Counted from the stretch's first letter, positions 7,922 to 18,009 are shown. The stretch: 64,000 nucleotides of DNA from Saccharospirillum alexandrii (GCF_004000275.1 NZ_RCIP01000003.1:426528-490527), one strand, 5' to 3'. A program made the numbers and translations. The notes: generated by a model not told the origin, from the sequence alone.

Positions 7922-10900
7922 ATGAGTCACGAAAACACTGCACCATTGCGCATCATCACCGCCGCCAGCCTGTTCGATGGCCACGACGCCGCCATCAACG
8001 TAATGCGCCGTTTGATTCAGGATCGCGGCTGCGAGGTGATTCATCTCGGTCACAACCGCAGTGTTGATGACCTGATCAAAGCCGCCTTGCAGGAAGAGGC
8101 CGATGGCATTGCAATCAGCTCTTATCAGGGCGGGCATATGGAGTATTTTCGGTATCTGGTCGATCGGCTCAAAGCCAGCGGTGCAGGATACATGGCTATT
8201 ATTGGTGGTGGTGGTGGGACCATTACGCCTGAAGAAATCGCTGAACTCGAAGACTACGGCGTTACCCGGATTTATCACCCGAACGACGGCATGAAACTTG
8301 GTTTGCCGGGCATGATCGACGATGCCGTGGCGCGGATTCAGGCCGCACGCGATGCCCGGCCCAACACATTACCGAAAGACGCCCACCCCGATCTGATTCA
8401 GGCGCGGGCGCTGTCGGACATCGAAGCCCGGCGCAAGACGCCGGACACTAAAAACACAGGCGCACCGACACTGGGCCTTACCGGCACCGGCGGCGCCGGA
8501 AAATCGAGCCTGACCGATGAACTGGTGCTGCGTTTTGCCACCGAATTCCCCGACAAACGCTTTGCCGTTCTGGCGATCGACCCGACCCGGCGACGCACCG
8601 GCGGTGCCTTGCTCGGCGACCGCATTCGCATCAACAGTCTGCGTTTACCCAACGTCTATTTTCGCAGCATGGCAACGCGGCGCCAGCACCTGTCGACCAG
8701 TGAAGTGTTGCAGGACGCCATTGCCGAATTGAGTCAGCAGGGCTTTGACCTGGTGTTTGTCGAAACCGCCGGTATCGGTCAGTCCGACAGCGCCATTGTC
8801 GATCTGGTCGACCTGCCCGGCTACGTGATGACACCCGATTACGGCGCCGCCAGTCAGCTGGAAAAAATCGATATGCTCGACCTGGCCGACTGGATCGTGA
8901 TCAACAAATTCGATGGCAAAGGCGCGGCCGATGCACTGCGTGATGTGCGCAAGCAATGGCGTCGCAACCGCATCGATTTTGAATCCAGTGATCGTGAACT
9001 GCCCGTGTTCGCGAGCATCGCCAGCCACTTTTCCGACCCCGGCGTGAACCGGGTGTTCAATCATCTGTGCCGTCGCCTCAGCGAGACAACCGGCACGGAA
9101 TGGCAGGCCGAATTGCCCGAGGGTGACCCGGAAGCCCATGTCCTGATTCCCGGTGCGCAGCAACGTTACCTCGCGGAAATTGCCGAACAGGGGCGAGCAC
9201 TGCGTGAGCAACTGCAGAACCAGGCCGACTGCGCACGCACGGTTCAGCACCTGTATGAAAGCCTGCGCCTGCTCGGCCTTGATGAGATTACCCCGCTGAC
9301 GGAAGTAACCAGCGAAGGTCTCGACCCCGCGCAGCAAGCACTGGCCGAACGGCACAATTCAGCACTGCAACAACTGCTGCCGGAATGCCGCCGGGCGCTG
9401 CTCGACTGGGATGCGTTGATGGATTCGGTACGCGCCGATACCTTTGAGTATCAGGTACGCGGCAAAGCCATTACCGGCGACAATTATCGCGACACCCTGA
9501 GTGGCAACCGAATACCAAAAGTCAGCGCCAACACCAGCCAGGACTGGGGCGAGCGCCTCTGGTTCAGCGGCCAGGAAAACCTGCCCGGCCACTTCCCCTA
9601 CACCGCCGGGGTTTACCCCTACCGGCGCAGCGGCGAAGACCCGACACGGATGTTCGCCGGTGAAGGCCCGCCGGAACGCACCAATCGTCGCTTCCACTAT
9701 TTGTCGCTTGGCCAGCCCGCCGCACGCCTGTCGACCGCGTTCGACTCGGTCACCCTTTACGGTGAAGACCCGGCCGAGCGACCGGATATTTACGGCAAGG
9801 TCGGCAACAGCGGGGTTTCGATCGCCACGCTGGACGATATGAAAAAACTCTACTCGGGATTTGACTTATGCGCCCCGACAACCTCGGTCTCGATGACCAT
9901 CAATGGCCCGGCGCCGATCATACTGGCGATGTTTCTGAACACCGCCATTGATCAGCAAGTTGAAAAACACCTGCGCAACAACGGCGAATGGGAACAGGCA
10001 AAAGAGCGCATCAAAAACATTCTCGGCGATGCCCCAGTCAGCTACCAGGGGGAACTGCCGGAAGGCCATTCCGGTTTAGGTCTGGGGTTGCTCGGCGTCA
10101 CCGGCGACCAACTGGTCGATGCCGAAACCTACCAGCGCATTGCCGCCAAAACCCTAACCCAGGTACGCGGCACGGTGCAGGCGGATATTTTAAAAGAAGA
10201 CCAGGCACAAAATACCTGCATCTTTTCAACGGAATTCGCCCTGCATTTAATGGGCGATGTTCAGGCCTGGTTTATCGAACGGGACGTGCGCAATTTCTAC
10301 AGCGTCAGTGTCAGCGGCTATCACATTGCCGAAGCCGGGGCGAACCCGATCACTCAGCTCGCCTTTACCCTGGCCAATGGCTTTACCCTGGTCGAATATT
10401 ACCGCGCGCGCGGCATGGACATTAACGCCTTCGCACCTAACCTGAGTTTCTTTTTCAGCAACGGCATGGACCCGGAATACGCCGTCATCGGCCGGGTCGC
10501 ACGACGCATCTGGGCACGGGCCATGAAGCACCGCTATGGCGCCGATGCCCGCTCGCAAATGCTGAAATACCACATTCAAACCTCAGGCCGTTCACTGCAC
10601 GCCCAGGAAATTCAGTTCAATGACATTCGCACCACCCTGCAGGCACTCTATGCCTTGTTCGACAACTGCAACAGCCTGCACACCAACGCGTTCGACGAGG
10701 CCATCACCACCCCAACGGAAGACAGCGTGCGCCGCGCGGTGGCGATTCAGCTCATCATCAATAAGGAACTCGGCCTGAACCAGAATGAAAACCCGATGCA
10801 GGGCGCCTTTACCCTGGAGTACCTGACCGACCTGGTCGAGGCGGCCGTCTACGAGGAATTCGAGCGGCTGAGTGAACGCGGCGGCGTACTCGGCGCCATG

Positions 10901-11266
10901 GATACAATGTACCAGCGCAGCAAGATTCAGGATGAATCGATGCTGTATGAACACAAAAAGCACAGCGGTGAACTGCCGATCATTGGCGTGAACACCTTCT
11001 TGTCGAAAAAAGACAAAGAGGCAGAAGCCCCCATTGAGCTAATGCGTTCAACCGATACGGAAAAACAGCAACAGATCGAACAGGTCGCCCGCTTCCAGCA
11101 CCAGCACAAAGCCCAGGTAGTCGACGCACTCGCCACCCTGGCCGACGACGCCCGGGCTCGGCGCAATTTGTTTGCGACGCTGATGGACACGGTAAAAGTC
11201 GCCAGCCTCGGGCAGATTAGCCACGCGCTGTATCAGGTGGGCGGGGAATATCGTAGAAATATGTAG
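7922..11266 (+). CDS. icmF: Fused isobutyryl-CoA mutase (IcmF)
   Basis: A coenzyme-B12-dependent acyl-CoA mutase that interconverts isobutyryl-CoA and n-butyryl-CoA (related members also use isovaleryl/pivalyl-CoA). The 1114 residues show the IcmF order: an N-terminal B12-binding domain with the DGHDAAI ligand loop (His21), a central MeaB-type G-protein chaperone with the P-loop GTGGAGKSS (Lys194), and a C-terminal mutase barrel beginning about residue 560. The barrel includes the [14 protein letters not shown] segment typical of IcmF rather than methylmalonyl-CoA mutase. I chose the ATG at 7922. An in-frame start at 7730 would translate through the palindromic repeat and add 64 residues unlike the family. 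Only a weak GGGA precedes the ATG. Confidence 0.95.
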   Translation: MSHENTAPLRIITAASLFDGHDAAINVMRRLIQDRGCEVIHLGHNRSVDDLIKAALQEEADGIAISSYQGGHMEYFRYLVDRLKASGAGYMAIIGGGGGTITPEEIAELEDYGVTRIYHPNDGMKLGLPGMIDDAVARIQAARDARPNTLPKDAHPDLIQARALSDIEARRKTPDTKNTGAPTLGLTGTGGAGKSSLTDELVLRFATEFPDKRFAVLAIDPTRRRTGGALLGDRIRINSLRLPNVYFRSMATRRQHLSTSEVLQDAIAELSQQGFDLVFVETAGIGQSDSAIVDLVDLPGYVMTPDYGAASQLEKIDMLDLADWIVINKFDGKGAADALRDVRKQWRRNRIDFESSDRELPVFASIASHFSDPGVNRVFNHLCRRLSETTGTEWQAELPEGDPEAHVLIPGAQQRYLAEIAEQGRALREQLQNQADCARTVQHLYESLRLLGLDEITPLTEVTSEGLDPAQQALAERHNSALQQLLPECRRALLDWDALMDSVRADTFEYQVRGKAITGDNYRDTLSGNRIPKVSANTSQDWGERLWFSGQENLPGHFPYTAGVYPYRRSGEDPTRMFAGEGPPERTNRRFHYLSLGQPAARLSTAFDSVTLYGEDPAERPDIYGKVGNSGVSIATLDDMKKLYSGFDLCAPTTSVSMTINGPAPIILAMFLNTAIDQQVEKHLRNNGEWEQAKERIKNILGDAPVSYQGELPEGHSGLGLGLLGVTGDQLVDAETYQRIAAKTLTQVRGTVQADILKEDQAQNTCIFSTEFALHLMGDVQAWFIERDVRNFYSVSVSGYHIAEAGANPITQLAFTLANGFTLVEYYRARGMDINAFAPNLSFFFSNGMDPEYAVIGRVARRIWARAMKHRYGADARSQMLKYHIQTSGRSLHAQEIQFNDIRTTLQALYALFDNCNSLHTNAFDEAITTPTEDSVRRAVAIQLIINKELGLNQNENPMQGAFTLEYLTDLVEAAVYEEFERLSERGGVLGAMDTMYQRSKIQDESMLYEHKKHSGELPIIGVNTFLSKKDKEAEAPIELMRSTDTEKQQQIEQVARFQHQHKAQVVDALATLADDARARRNLFATLMDTVKVASLGQISHALYQVGGEYRRNM

Positions 11267-11294
11267 TAACAGATCGAGCCCCCTGCGAGTAACT

Positions 11295-11493
11295 ACTCAA
11301 GTTTCGGCTTTTGCCACAGAGACTAGCAGCGGGTGCCGGGTATGCCCCTGTGGGGTAGTCCGCAACATGGATGTTGCGGCCTAGGCTCCATGGATGGATT
11401 GAGTGGGCGGCACCCCGCCCGACCCCACAGGGGCATACCCGGTAACCGATGCGGACCCCTGACGCCAAAGCAAACCCAAACGCCGAAACTCGT
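11295..11493. repeat. Intergenic palindromic repeat, copy 2 (longest)
   Basis: CTCAAGTTTCGGC at the left end and GCCGAAACTCG at the right end form imperfect outer arms. The main arms 11336-11356 and 11422-11442 are a perfect 21-bp inverted repeat containing GGGTATGCCCCTGTGGGG. The loop holds a perfect 9-bp hairpin (11360-11368 with 11371-11379, CATGGATG core), then CCTAGGC, CCATGG and GGGCGGCACCCCGCCC as in copy 1. It fills the 231-base gap between the convergent icmF and CHASE-GGDEF genes. Confidence 0.9.
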
Positions 11494-11497
11494 GACG

Positions 11498-13105
11498 CTA
11501 CCCCCGATTCAACCCGCGCTCTGCCGAGTAAACCACTACCCGGTTGCGACCCTCCTCCTTGGCCTGGTACAAGGCATCGTCGGCGAATTCCGTCAGTTCT
11601 TTCAGGCTATGGTTCTCTGATGGTTTCAGTGTGCATACTCCGGCGCTGATGGTGACTACTTGGGCGACGTTGGAATACTCGTGCTGCAACGCCAGCGCCT
11701 CTATTCTGCGCCGACAGGTTTCGGCAACCTCGGCCGGGTTTTCGGTATCGGGCAAGATCAGTGCGAACTCCTCGCCACCGTACCGGGCCACCAGATCCAG
11801 CGGCCGGGTTGCCACCTGGCGCAGGGCTTTGGCCACTTGCTCCAGCGCTGTATCCCCCTCGGGATGGCCGTACTCATCGTTGTAGGGCTTGAAATTATCG
11901 ATATCGAGCATGACCAGTGACAAGGCACTGTGTTGTCGAGCCGCCAGCGCCCATTGCTGCTCCAGATGCTGGTCGAAGTGCCGGCGATTGGCAAGCCCGG
12001 TCAGACTGTCGGTCAGCGAAATGCGTTCCAGCTCGGATTTAGCTGCGTTCAGATCCCGGGTCTGGCGCTGGGTTACGAACACATAAATCACCAGTAACAC
12101 CACCACCACCGTGCCCGAGCCAAACACCAGCCAGGGTACATAGCTGCGTCGCTCGGAATACAGTGACGCGGCAGGAGTCACCTCGAAATGCCATTGCCGG
12201 CCCGCCACATCGGGCAGATCGTGAACCACGGTTCGGGACGTCAGCCAGCGCTCGGACGGATGTGGCTGCGTGTTGAACAAAACGTCTTGCGCGCCCCGGG
12301 TTCGATCAACCACCTGCAACTGCATCTGCTGATTGAGGCGGTTACCGACCGACTGATTGACCAGTTCGCCAACCCGAAAAACCCCATTCACAAACACCAC
12401 GCGCGGCTCGTCACCGATGGCCTCACGCTCGTTTACCGGCGGCAAAAATTGCGGAGTAAACACCAGAAACCCGCGCTGATTGTCAGGCTCCTGCACCAGG
12501 GTAATACCCGCAGTCGCCACCATTTTGCCACTTTCCATCGACTGCAGCAGCGCCGCCAGACGGCGGGGCTCACTGGCCAGATCAAAGCCGAGAGCCGCCT
12601 GGTTCGATTCGATCGGCTCGATCATCTGCACCGGCACATATTGTGGCCGCATTAACACCGGCACCACCTCGCCACTGGCATTGCGTTCGGTAACCCGGTA
12701 GCCCGGGTACCAGTCATTCATGCGGGATTCGAAAGCGGCTAGCGTCTCGGGGGTCACAATCTGCGCCCAGGCAAAGGCCTGAATGGCCGGCGACCGGGCC
12801 AGAACGTCTTCTGTCAGCTGATCAAAGCGGTCTGGCGTCATGGTCTCGACCAGCGACACCGAAGCATTGAGCGCAAACAGAATTTCCAGATTCAGCACCA
12901 CCTCTCGCTCGAACGACAACGCCTGTTGCGCCACTTCCGCTGCAAAGGATTGATGAATCGCGTTGGTCTCAGCCTGGTACAAAAACCGGGCCAGTGCCGT
13001 AAACAAAGTAATGCTCAGGGCCGCCAGAATCAGTGTCACGATTCGGATGACCGGTGATGCTTTGGCGGTGGATGCCACTTCTGTGAAGGGCCGTACTGGC
13101 TGCAC
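11498..13105 (-). CDS. CHASE-domain diguanylate cyclase
   Basis: A membrane diguanylate cyclase that makes c-di-GMP from two GTP. A transmembrane helix near residues 20-40 is followed by a periplasmic CHASE domain (roughly 65-270), a second helix (VPWLVFGSGTVVVVLLVIYV) and a GGDEF domain. The active site GGEEF (residues 443-447) is intact, and RPLD five residues before it forms the inhibitory I-site. I prefer the GTG at 13105, preceded by GAGGA at a 6-base distance, over a GTG at 13138 with no ribosome site. It starts within about 60 bases of the batD stop on the same strand, so it may be the last gene of that operon. Confidence 0.9.
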   Translation of the reverse strand: MQPVRPFTEVASTAKASPVIRIVTLILAALSITLFTALARFLYQAETNAIHQSFAAEVAQQALSFEREVVLNLEILFALNASVSLVETMTPDRFDQLTEDVLARSPAIQAFAWAQIVTPETLAAFESRMNDWYPGYRVTERNASGEVVPVLMRPQYVPVQMIEPIESNQAALGFDLASEPRRLAALLQSMESGKMVATAGITLVQEPDNQRGFLVFTPQFLPPVNEREAIGDEPRVVFVNGVFRVGELVNQSVGNRLNQQMQLQVVDRTRGAQDVLFNTQPHPSERWLTSRTVVHDLPDVAGRQWHFEVTPAASLYSERRSYVPWLVFGSGTVVVVLLVIYVFVTQRQTRDLNAAKSELERISLTDSLTGLANRRHFDQHLEQQWALAARQHSALSLVMLDIDNFKPYNDEYGHPEGDTALEQVAKALRQVATRPLDLVARYGGEEFALILPDTENPAEVAETCRRRIEALALQHEYSNVAQVVTISAGVCTLKPSENHSLKELTEFADDALYQAKEEGRNRVVVYSAERGLNRG

Positions 13106-13167
13106 AGGCAATCCTCGGCGTGGGTATAGTAATGACACTAGCCAAATTCAGGGCCAGCGCCATCAAT

Positions 13168-14892
13168 TCAGGGGTAAAGTGTCATGACATTCGGTTCAGA
13201 GGCCTTATCTGTCGGATGCTGCAACGCCAGCACCGCGTCGTTCAATGCCACCAGGGCGGCCTGGTCGGGCGCCGTCGTTTCTGCACTGGCAGCGAACAGA
13301 TAAGCCTCTACCTGCGTCAGTGTGGCTTGCTCTGGCTCTTCGAGCCGGGTGCGCAATTGTCCCGGCGTTCGCTCCGGCTGTCTTCTGAGCCAGCGCAGCA
13401 ATGCGGTATGGTAGGCACCCACGTCGCCATCGCGGGCCGCTCTGGTCATCTCATCCCGGGCTGGGGCCGGCGGTGTGGTTACGTCGCGCCCGCTACTGAG
13501 CGTGGTCTGCTGCAGCCGACGTTTCAAGTAACGATGGCTGGCCCAAAACACCAGGGCCGTGGCCAGCCAGCCTATGCCCAGGCTGGCACTGACCCAGGGC
13601 CAGACGCCGCTCAGACGATCTGCTGCAGGCTCCGCATCCTGAGCTTCCGCCGATTCGCCCGAACCGGACCCGGGTTGCCGCGCGGGGTCGGCCAGCCGGT
13701 CCATAGCTTCACTGCTGATCCCCTCTATACGAACGGTGCGCGCCGGCAGTTCAGCGTACTGCAGTTCATCGGTATTGGTGTTCCACCAGGGCACGCGCAC
13801 GGCCGGCAAGTCGTAGCGGCCGGGTTGTGCAAACACCAAGGCCGCCTGATCGGTTCGCTGCTGCTGACCGCCAGGCTGGCTGAACTCGGGGCTGTTCCGG
13901 TAGAGCCGAAAATCGTCTTCCGCCAACGTCGCCAGTGGGTCGGGCAACTGGGTAGCAGGCTGGCCTTCAATGCGAGTACGGATCTGCCAGTCGAGATGCT
14001 CACCCACCTCGGCTTGCACACTGGCACCCAGGTTATCGCTCAGGGTGACCGCCTCGGCGGGCAGCCAGACGGCATCGGCCGGGTAGGAGGCCGGTATGGG
14101 CTTAACCTCAACATCAAAGCCCGGGTGAATGCGGTGCATGCGCAATTGCTGGCCGTAGTTGCTGCTTTCGTACTGCCCGACAAAGCGAATTTCGGGAATG
14201 GACAGCGTACCGTCCCGCTCCGGCGTCAGGCGGTAAACCAATTGGTAGCGCCGATAGGGCTGGCCGCCGTGGCGCGTCTGGGTATTGTCTTCGTTCAGTT
14301 TCTCGGCATCGAAGGCGCTGAGATCCAATTGGTCGAAATTGCCCTGTAAGCGCACCTGGTAATCAAGATTGATGGTCAGGGTGGTGCTCTGCCCTATGTA
14401 GAGACGCTCATCGTCGATCACGGCCGACAGGATTACGGCTTCCTCAGGCAAGCCTTCCTGACGATCGGCCGGGTCCATCACGGTCACCATGATCGGGCTC
14501 GACTGGTCGCCGCCCAACGTGAAATTGGGAATCGCCAAGGTGCCGATTTCGCGCGGTTGCAACTGCAGCCGCCATTCCCGCCAGCGCTCCTGGCCCTGGG
14601 CGGTCGAGTACCGGCTCTGAGTGGTTTGCGATTGGCCGACCACCTCAAACAGAGTGGTCAGCGCCGTCAGGTCCAGTGGCTCATTAGCGGCGGGGAAATC
14701 GGCGCGAATGGTCAGCGTCAGCAGTTCATCCTGATACAACCGCGTGCGATCCACATCGGCCGTCACCGCCGCCATAGCGACGGCGCTGACCAGCCACAGA
14801 GCCACCAGCAAACCGGCGGCCAAGCAGCGACGGCCGGCTCTCCGGGCATAGGCCGACAACGACATCAGGCAGTCGCGCGCGGTGTTCACCAT
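13168..14892 (-). CDS. batD: BatD family protein
   Basis: A 574-residue BatD-type (oxygen tolerance) protein. It has an N-terminal signal or anchor (LLVALWLVSAVAMA, about residues 28-41), an all-beta periplasmic region with DVDRTRLYQDELLTLTI near the start, a transmembrane helix around residues 428-450 (VWPWVSASLGIGWLATALVFWAS) and a cytoplasmic helical tail. In Bat operons this membrane protein is thought to work with VWA partners and a MoxR ATPase. Its ATG overlaps the preceding gene's TGG-TGA by seven bases (14886-14892), a coupled arrangement. The biochemical role is unknown. Confidence 0.85.
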   Translation of the reverse strand: MVNTARDCLMSLSAYARRAGRRCLAAGLLVALWLVSAVAMAAVTADVDRTRLYQDELLTLTIRADFPAANEPLDLTALTTLFEVVGQSQTTQSRYSTAQGQERWREWRLQLQPREIGTLAIPNFTLGGDQSSPIMVTVMDPADRQEGLPEEAVILSAVIDDERLYIGQSTTLTINLDYQVRLQGNFDQLDLSAFDAEKLNEDNTQTRHGGQPYRRYQLVYRLTPERDGTLSIPEIRFVGQYESSNYGQQLRMHRIHPGFDVEVKPIPASYPADAVWLPAEAVTLSDNLGASVQAEVGEHLDWQIRTRIEGQPATQLPDPLATLAEDDFRLYRNSPEFSQPGGQQQRTDQAALVFAQPGRYDLPAVRVPWWNTNTDELQYAELPARTVRIEGISSEAMDRLADPARQPGSGSGESAEAQDAEPAADRLSGVWPWVSASLGIGWLATALVFWASHRYLKRRLQQTTLSSGRDVTTPPAPARDEMTRAARDGDVGAYHTALLRWLRRQPERTPGQLRTRLEEPEQATLTQVEAYLFAASAETTAPDQAALVALNDAVLALQHPTDKASEPNVMTLYP

Positions 14893-16589
14893 AACGAATC
14901 AGGCTCCTCGTCCGTTGGGGCTTGTTGAAACTGGTACTGGAATTTTCGCTGCAACACCTGGCCCTGAACGGCGGGTACCCGGTTGAGCAATTGCTCCACG
15001 GCCTGGTCACGGCGCCGGGTTTCCAGGTCGGCTTCCGGTTCTGCCTGGCGAGCCTCTTCTGGCTCGCCAGGCTCTTCATCGCTACCGGCGTCACTTTGAT
15101 CCTGCCCGGTAGTCTCCTCTTCCTGCGGTTGAGGCTCATCCTGGTTGCGCGGCTGCTGCGGTGACTGTTGAGCGGGGTCTTGCGACTCGCCCGATGGTGA
15201 GTCTGAATCGCCGTTCTGTTGGTCTTCGCTCTGCGAGTCCTGTTGTTGCTGATCCTGCTGCTGTTGTTGTTGCTGTTGCTGTTGCTCCAGTGCTTCGGCC
15301 ACCCGGTCTCTGTTGTGGCGAGCGGCGGCCAGATCGGCTCTGGCCAGGGCTTTATCGTAGGCATCAATGGCCTCCTGCAAGCGCCCCTGATGCGCCAGGG
15401 CATTGCCCCGGTTGTAGTGAGCCGAGGCGGTATCCTGCTGTTGCCAGAGTTCTTCGGCCTGTTCGTAATCGCCCTGTTCAAACGCCAGTTGTGCGGCCAG
15501 GTCGGGGCGTTCGGTCAGCGCCATACTTCGGTCTGCCTCGCCCTCCTGATACGCCTGAAAAGCGCGCTGTTCCCGGTTTTTTAGCAGCGGGTCGGCCCAA
15601 CCGGCGGCCTCGGCGGGCATGGGCTGCCACAGCAGGCCCAGCGGCAACGCGTATACCAGGCCACGCCGGTACCAGGGCAACAACAGGAACAGCACCGGCA
15701 ATAACAACCAAAACCCCCATTCTCGCACCTGGCGTTCACTGGAGGCCTCACCCTGTTCGATACTGAGATCAAGATTGGCCACCGGCTGCTCCATAGGTAA
15801 CAGCGTCGCGTTCAACTGTCCGGCGACGTCCCTAAACCCGGCGCGGTCCAGCGTCGGCATCACCATGCGACTGCCATCCTGCAGATAGCCACTGCCATCC
15901 GGCAAGGGAATGGGGCCGCCCGACTCGGTGCCCATCGGCATCAGCCAGAGGCGTTCCACCGGAGGGCGGGCCGCCAGAAGCGCCTCAATTCGTCCGGGGC
16001 TGGCATCATCGGTAATCCAAAGCAGTTGGCTGCGACCCTGAAACGATTCAAGTCGCTCACTCACCTGCTCAAACGCCAACTCCGGCCGGTTGCCGAACTG
16101 CGGCATGATGTAGGGCGACATCTGCTCCAGCTGCAACGCCAGGGTTTCGATATCCCGGGTAAGCGGCACCAGCCAGTGCGCCGAGCCCGAATACACTAAT
16201 ACGGCCGTGCGTTCAAACACGCCCGACGAGGCCCAATCTTGCACCAGGCGCTCGGCCCTGACGGCGCGGGACGGTGGCGTATCCTCCACCGTCATCGACA
16301 GGGTGGCATCGAGCACCACAATCAGGTTGCCTGCCGTGAGCGTCGTGCCGCCGGTCAGTGGTCTCGCCGGCCCTGCTGCGGCGACAATCACCAGAACACC
16401 GGCCAGCAGCAAGGCACCTTGCGACAGAGACTGCCGCCGGGCACCGCCCTGGTAATTCAGGCGACGCAGCAGACGTTCATCCATCAGCCGGTGCCAGGCA
16501 CCCTGTCGCTGCTGTCGCCGCCAGCGCCAAATAGCCCAGGCCAGCCAGGGCAGTAACGCCAGCAATATCAATGGACGCGTCCAGATCAT
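14886..16589 (-). CDS. VWA-TPR membrane protein (BatB/BatC fusion)
   Basis: A 567-residue protein from the ATG at 16589, whose ATGA overlaps the stop of the upstream VWA gene. Two N-terminal hydrophobic segments lead to a von Willebrand A domain with the MIDAS variant DATLS. Another membrane segment (LLLPVLFLLLPWYRRGL) precedes a TPR region (HYNRGNALAHQGRLQEAID). The tail is low-complexity: ten consecutive Gln encoded by mixed CAA/CAG, then a long Q/D/S/E/P-rich stretch ending in FQQAPTDEEPDSLW. BatB (VWA) and BatC (TPR) are separate proteins in some bacteria and joined here. It probably assembles with BatA, BatD and MoxR at the inner membrane. Confidence 0.87.
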   Translation of the reverse strand: MIWTRPLILLALLPWLAWAIWRWRRQQRQGAWHRLMDERLLRRLNYQGGARRQSLSQGALLLAGVLVIVAAAGPARPLTGGTTLTAGNLIVVLDATLSMTVEDTPPSRAVRAERLVQDWASSGVFERTAVLVYSGSAHWLVPLTRDIETLALQLEQMSPYIMPQFGNRPELAFEQVSERLESFQGRSQLLWITDDASPGRIEALLAARPPVERLWLMPMGTESGGPIPLPDGSGYLQDGSRMVMPTLDRAGFRDVAGQLNATLLPMEQPVANLDLSIEQGEASSERQVREWGFWLLLPVLFLLLPWYRRGLVYALPLGLLWQPMPAEAAGWADPLLKNREQRAFQAYQEGEADRSMALTERPDLAAQLAFEQGDYEQAEELWQQQDTASAHYNRGNALAHQGRLQEAIDAYDKALARADLAAARHNRDRVAEALEQQQQQQQQQQDQQQQDSQSEDQQNGDSDSPSGESQDPAQQSPQQPRNQDEPQPQEEETTGQDQSDAGSDEEPGEPEEARQAEPEADLETRRRDQAVEQLLNRVPAVQGQVLQRKFQYQFQQAPTDEEPDSLW

Positions 16590-17557
16590 GACGGTGCCCT
16601 CCGGCGCCGGCGCGGCAGCCGGGCATGCTGACCGGTGACGATCACCAGCACGGCCGCCAGGGCCGGTACCCAGAACCATTCGGCGGCCAGTCGTTGCGCC
16701 TGCCCGGTCCGGGGGCTGGGCTCCAGAGCGTCGATTCGGTCGTACACCCGAGCCAGCTCGTCGGTGTTTTCGGCGGCAAAGAGTTCGCCACCGGTCTCCC
16801 GGGCAACGCGACCCAGGGTCTCCACATCGACCCCGGCGCCGCGCATGATGCCGAAGAAATCGCCACTGCGCTGTTGCCCGAAGGCAATGGTGTGCACCCG
16901 AATGCCACTGTCGCGCGCGGCCCCAGCGGCGGCCATGGGCTCGAGTTCACCGGCGTTATTCTCGCCATCTGACAGCAGCAGGATCACCGGGTCGGTGACC
17001 GGCTGATCGCGCAGCTGCTTAACCGCCAGGCCCAGGGCATCACCAATGGCGGTGCTGTCGCCCGCCATGCCAGGCAGAATGTCAAACAACAGGTCGCGCA
17101 CGGCTTCGACATCCGGTGTCAACGGAGCCTGGGTATCGGCAAATTCACCAAACACCACCAGGCCAAGCGCATCGCCCTGGCGTTCGCGGACAAAATCGCC
17201 GACCACCTGCTGTACCGCCTGGAACCGGCGCACCCGCCGGCCATCCCATTCCATATCCGGTTCTTCCATGCTGCGCGAAACGTCCACCACCAGCATGATG
17301 GCCCGGGCCGGTTGTTCGGGTTCAACCCAGGGGCCCAGCGTCTGGGGGCGTGCGAGGGCCAGCAACAACAAGGCCCAGGCCAGCCACAGCCAGCGGCTGT
17401 GCACGGCCGAAGGCCCGCCACTCGAGGTTCCGCCCGCCGACCAGCGCGCCAGCACCGGGTGATCGAGCCGGTCACCCGCGTCCACCGCTTTTACCCAACG
17501 TGCGATCATCCAGGGCACCGGCATCAGCGCGAGCATCCACCACCAGGCCAGCGTCAT
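16586..17557 (-). CDS. VWA-domain membrane protein (BatA-like)
   Basis: A 323-residue protein. An N-terminal hydrophobic helix (LAWWWMLALMPVPWMIARW) and a second segment near residues 60-75 precede a VWA domain with the canonical MIDAS DVSRS, followed by the acidic loop of LLLSDGENNAGE. The C-terminus has a last membrane helix (WVPALAAVLVIVTG) and a basic tail. The ATG at 17557 overlaps the upstream TGA (ATGA). BatA-type proteins may act as metal-ion-dependent adhesion scaffolds recruited by MoxR ATPases. The overlap chain with neighbours on both sides argues for fixed stoichiometry. Confidence 0.88.
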   Translation of the reverse strand: MTLAWWWMLALMPVPWMIARWVKAVDAGDRLDHPVLARWSAGGTSSGGPSAVHSRWLWLAWALLLLALARPQTLGPWVEPEQPARAIMLVVDVSRSMEEPDMEWDGRRVRRFQAVQQVVGDFVRERQGDALGLVVFGEFADTQAPLTPDVEAVRDLLFDILPGMAGDSTAIGDALGLAVKQLRDQPVTDPVILLLSDGENNAGELEPMAAAGAARDSGIRVHTIAFGQQRSGDFFGIMRGAGVDVETLGRVARETGGELFAAENTDELARVYDRIDALEPSPRTGQAQRLAAEWFWVPALAAVLVIVTGQHARLPRRRRRAPS

Positions 17558-18009
17558 CGGCACCACCGTTTGATCAGGGTGCGCGGTTCACGCCAGTCGA
17601 TCTCGACCCGGGCATCGGGGCGATAGTGAGCATTTACCCAGGCGGGCACCTCGGCTCGGTTCAGGGTGCTGCGCACGAGTTGGGCAAAGGCAGGGGCCGA
17701 CTCGGTCTTGAGCGCGGGTGTGCGTTGCGCAGCCGCGTTGCGCAGCAGTATGTGTAACTGCTGCAACTGGCGCTCGGCATCCGGCTCCTGTTGCAGGGTT
17801 TTCAGTGCCAGCAGGCAGCGACGCCGCATTCGGCCCCGACGCCACAGCCAGACGCCGGCAACCACCGCGGCCAGCACCAGAATGAGGCTCAGCCAATACA
17901 CCGGTGCCGGAGGCCAGAACCCCGGGGCGGCAGGCGCGGTATTGCCTTCAAGTTCGGCCAGCAAGGATGCCAGCGCCGGGTCAGCCGCATTCAACTGTGG
18001 ATTGGCCAA
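17554..18009 (-). CDS. DUF4381 family membrane protein
   Basis: A 151-residue protein with one transmembrane helix (VYWLSLILVLAAVVAGVWLW, about residues 37-56), an N-terminal Pro-rich segment (APAAPGFWPPAP) and a cytoplasmic helical tail. This size and pattern match DUF4381, regularly found between DUF58 and VWA genes in MoxR-type operons. It overlaps DUF58 by 19 bases and the BatA-like gene by 4. The function is unknown beyond membership of this complex. Confidence 0.8.
   Translation of the reverse strand: MANPQLNAADPALASLLAELEGNTAPAAPGFWPPAPVYWLSLILVLAAVVAGVWLWRRGRMRRRCLLALKTLQQEPDAERQLQQLHILLRNAAAQRTPALKTESAPAFAQLVRSTLNRAEVPAWVNAHYRPDARVEIDWREPRTLIKRWCR

Noticed and set aside
8645-9355. 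A 236-codon frame on the minus strand inside icmF
   Set aside because: The plus-strand frame encodes the G-protein domain with its P-loop nearby; the antisense product has no family features.
6586-11493. Integron attC sites
   Set aside because: The palindromes have some attC-like size, but core-site pairs (RYYYAAC/GTTRRRY) are not evident, no integrase is present, and genes are not cassette-like in length or orientation.
13120-14349. A 409-codon open frame on the plus strand opposite batD
   Set aside because: It lies wholly antisense to the well-supported batD gene, its product is Gly/Arg/Gln-rich with no recognisable domain, and GC-rich codon bias routinely opens such antisense frames.
15240-15295. 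CAA/CAG-type trinucleotide tract considered as a CRISPR or satellite repeat
   Set aside because: It is in-frame coding sequence for a glutamine run in the VWA-TPR protein; there are no spacers and the codons are mixed.
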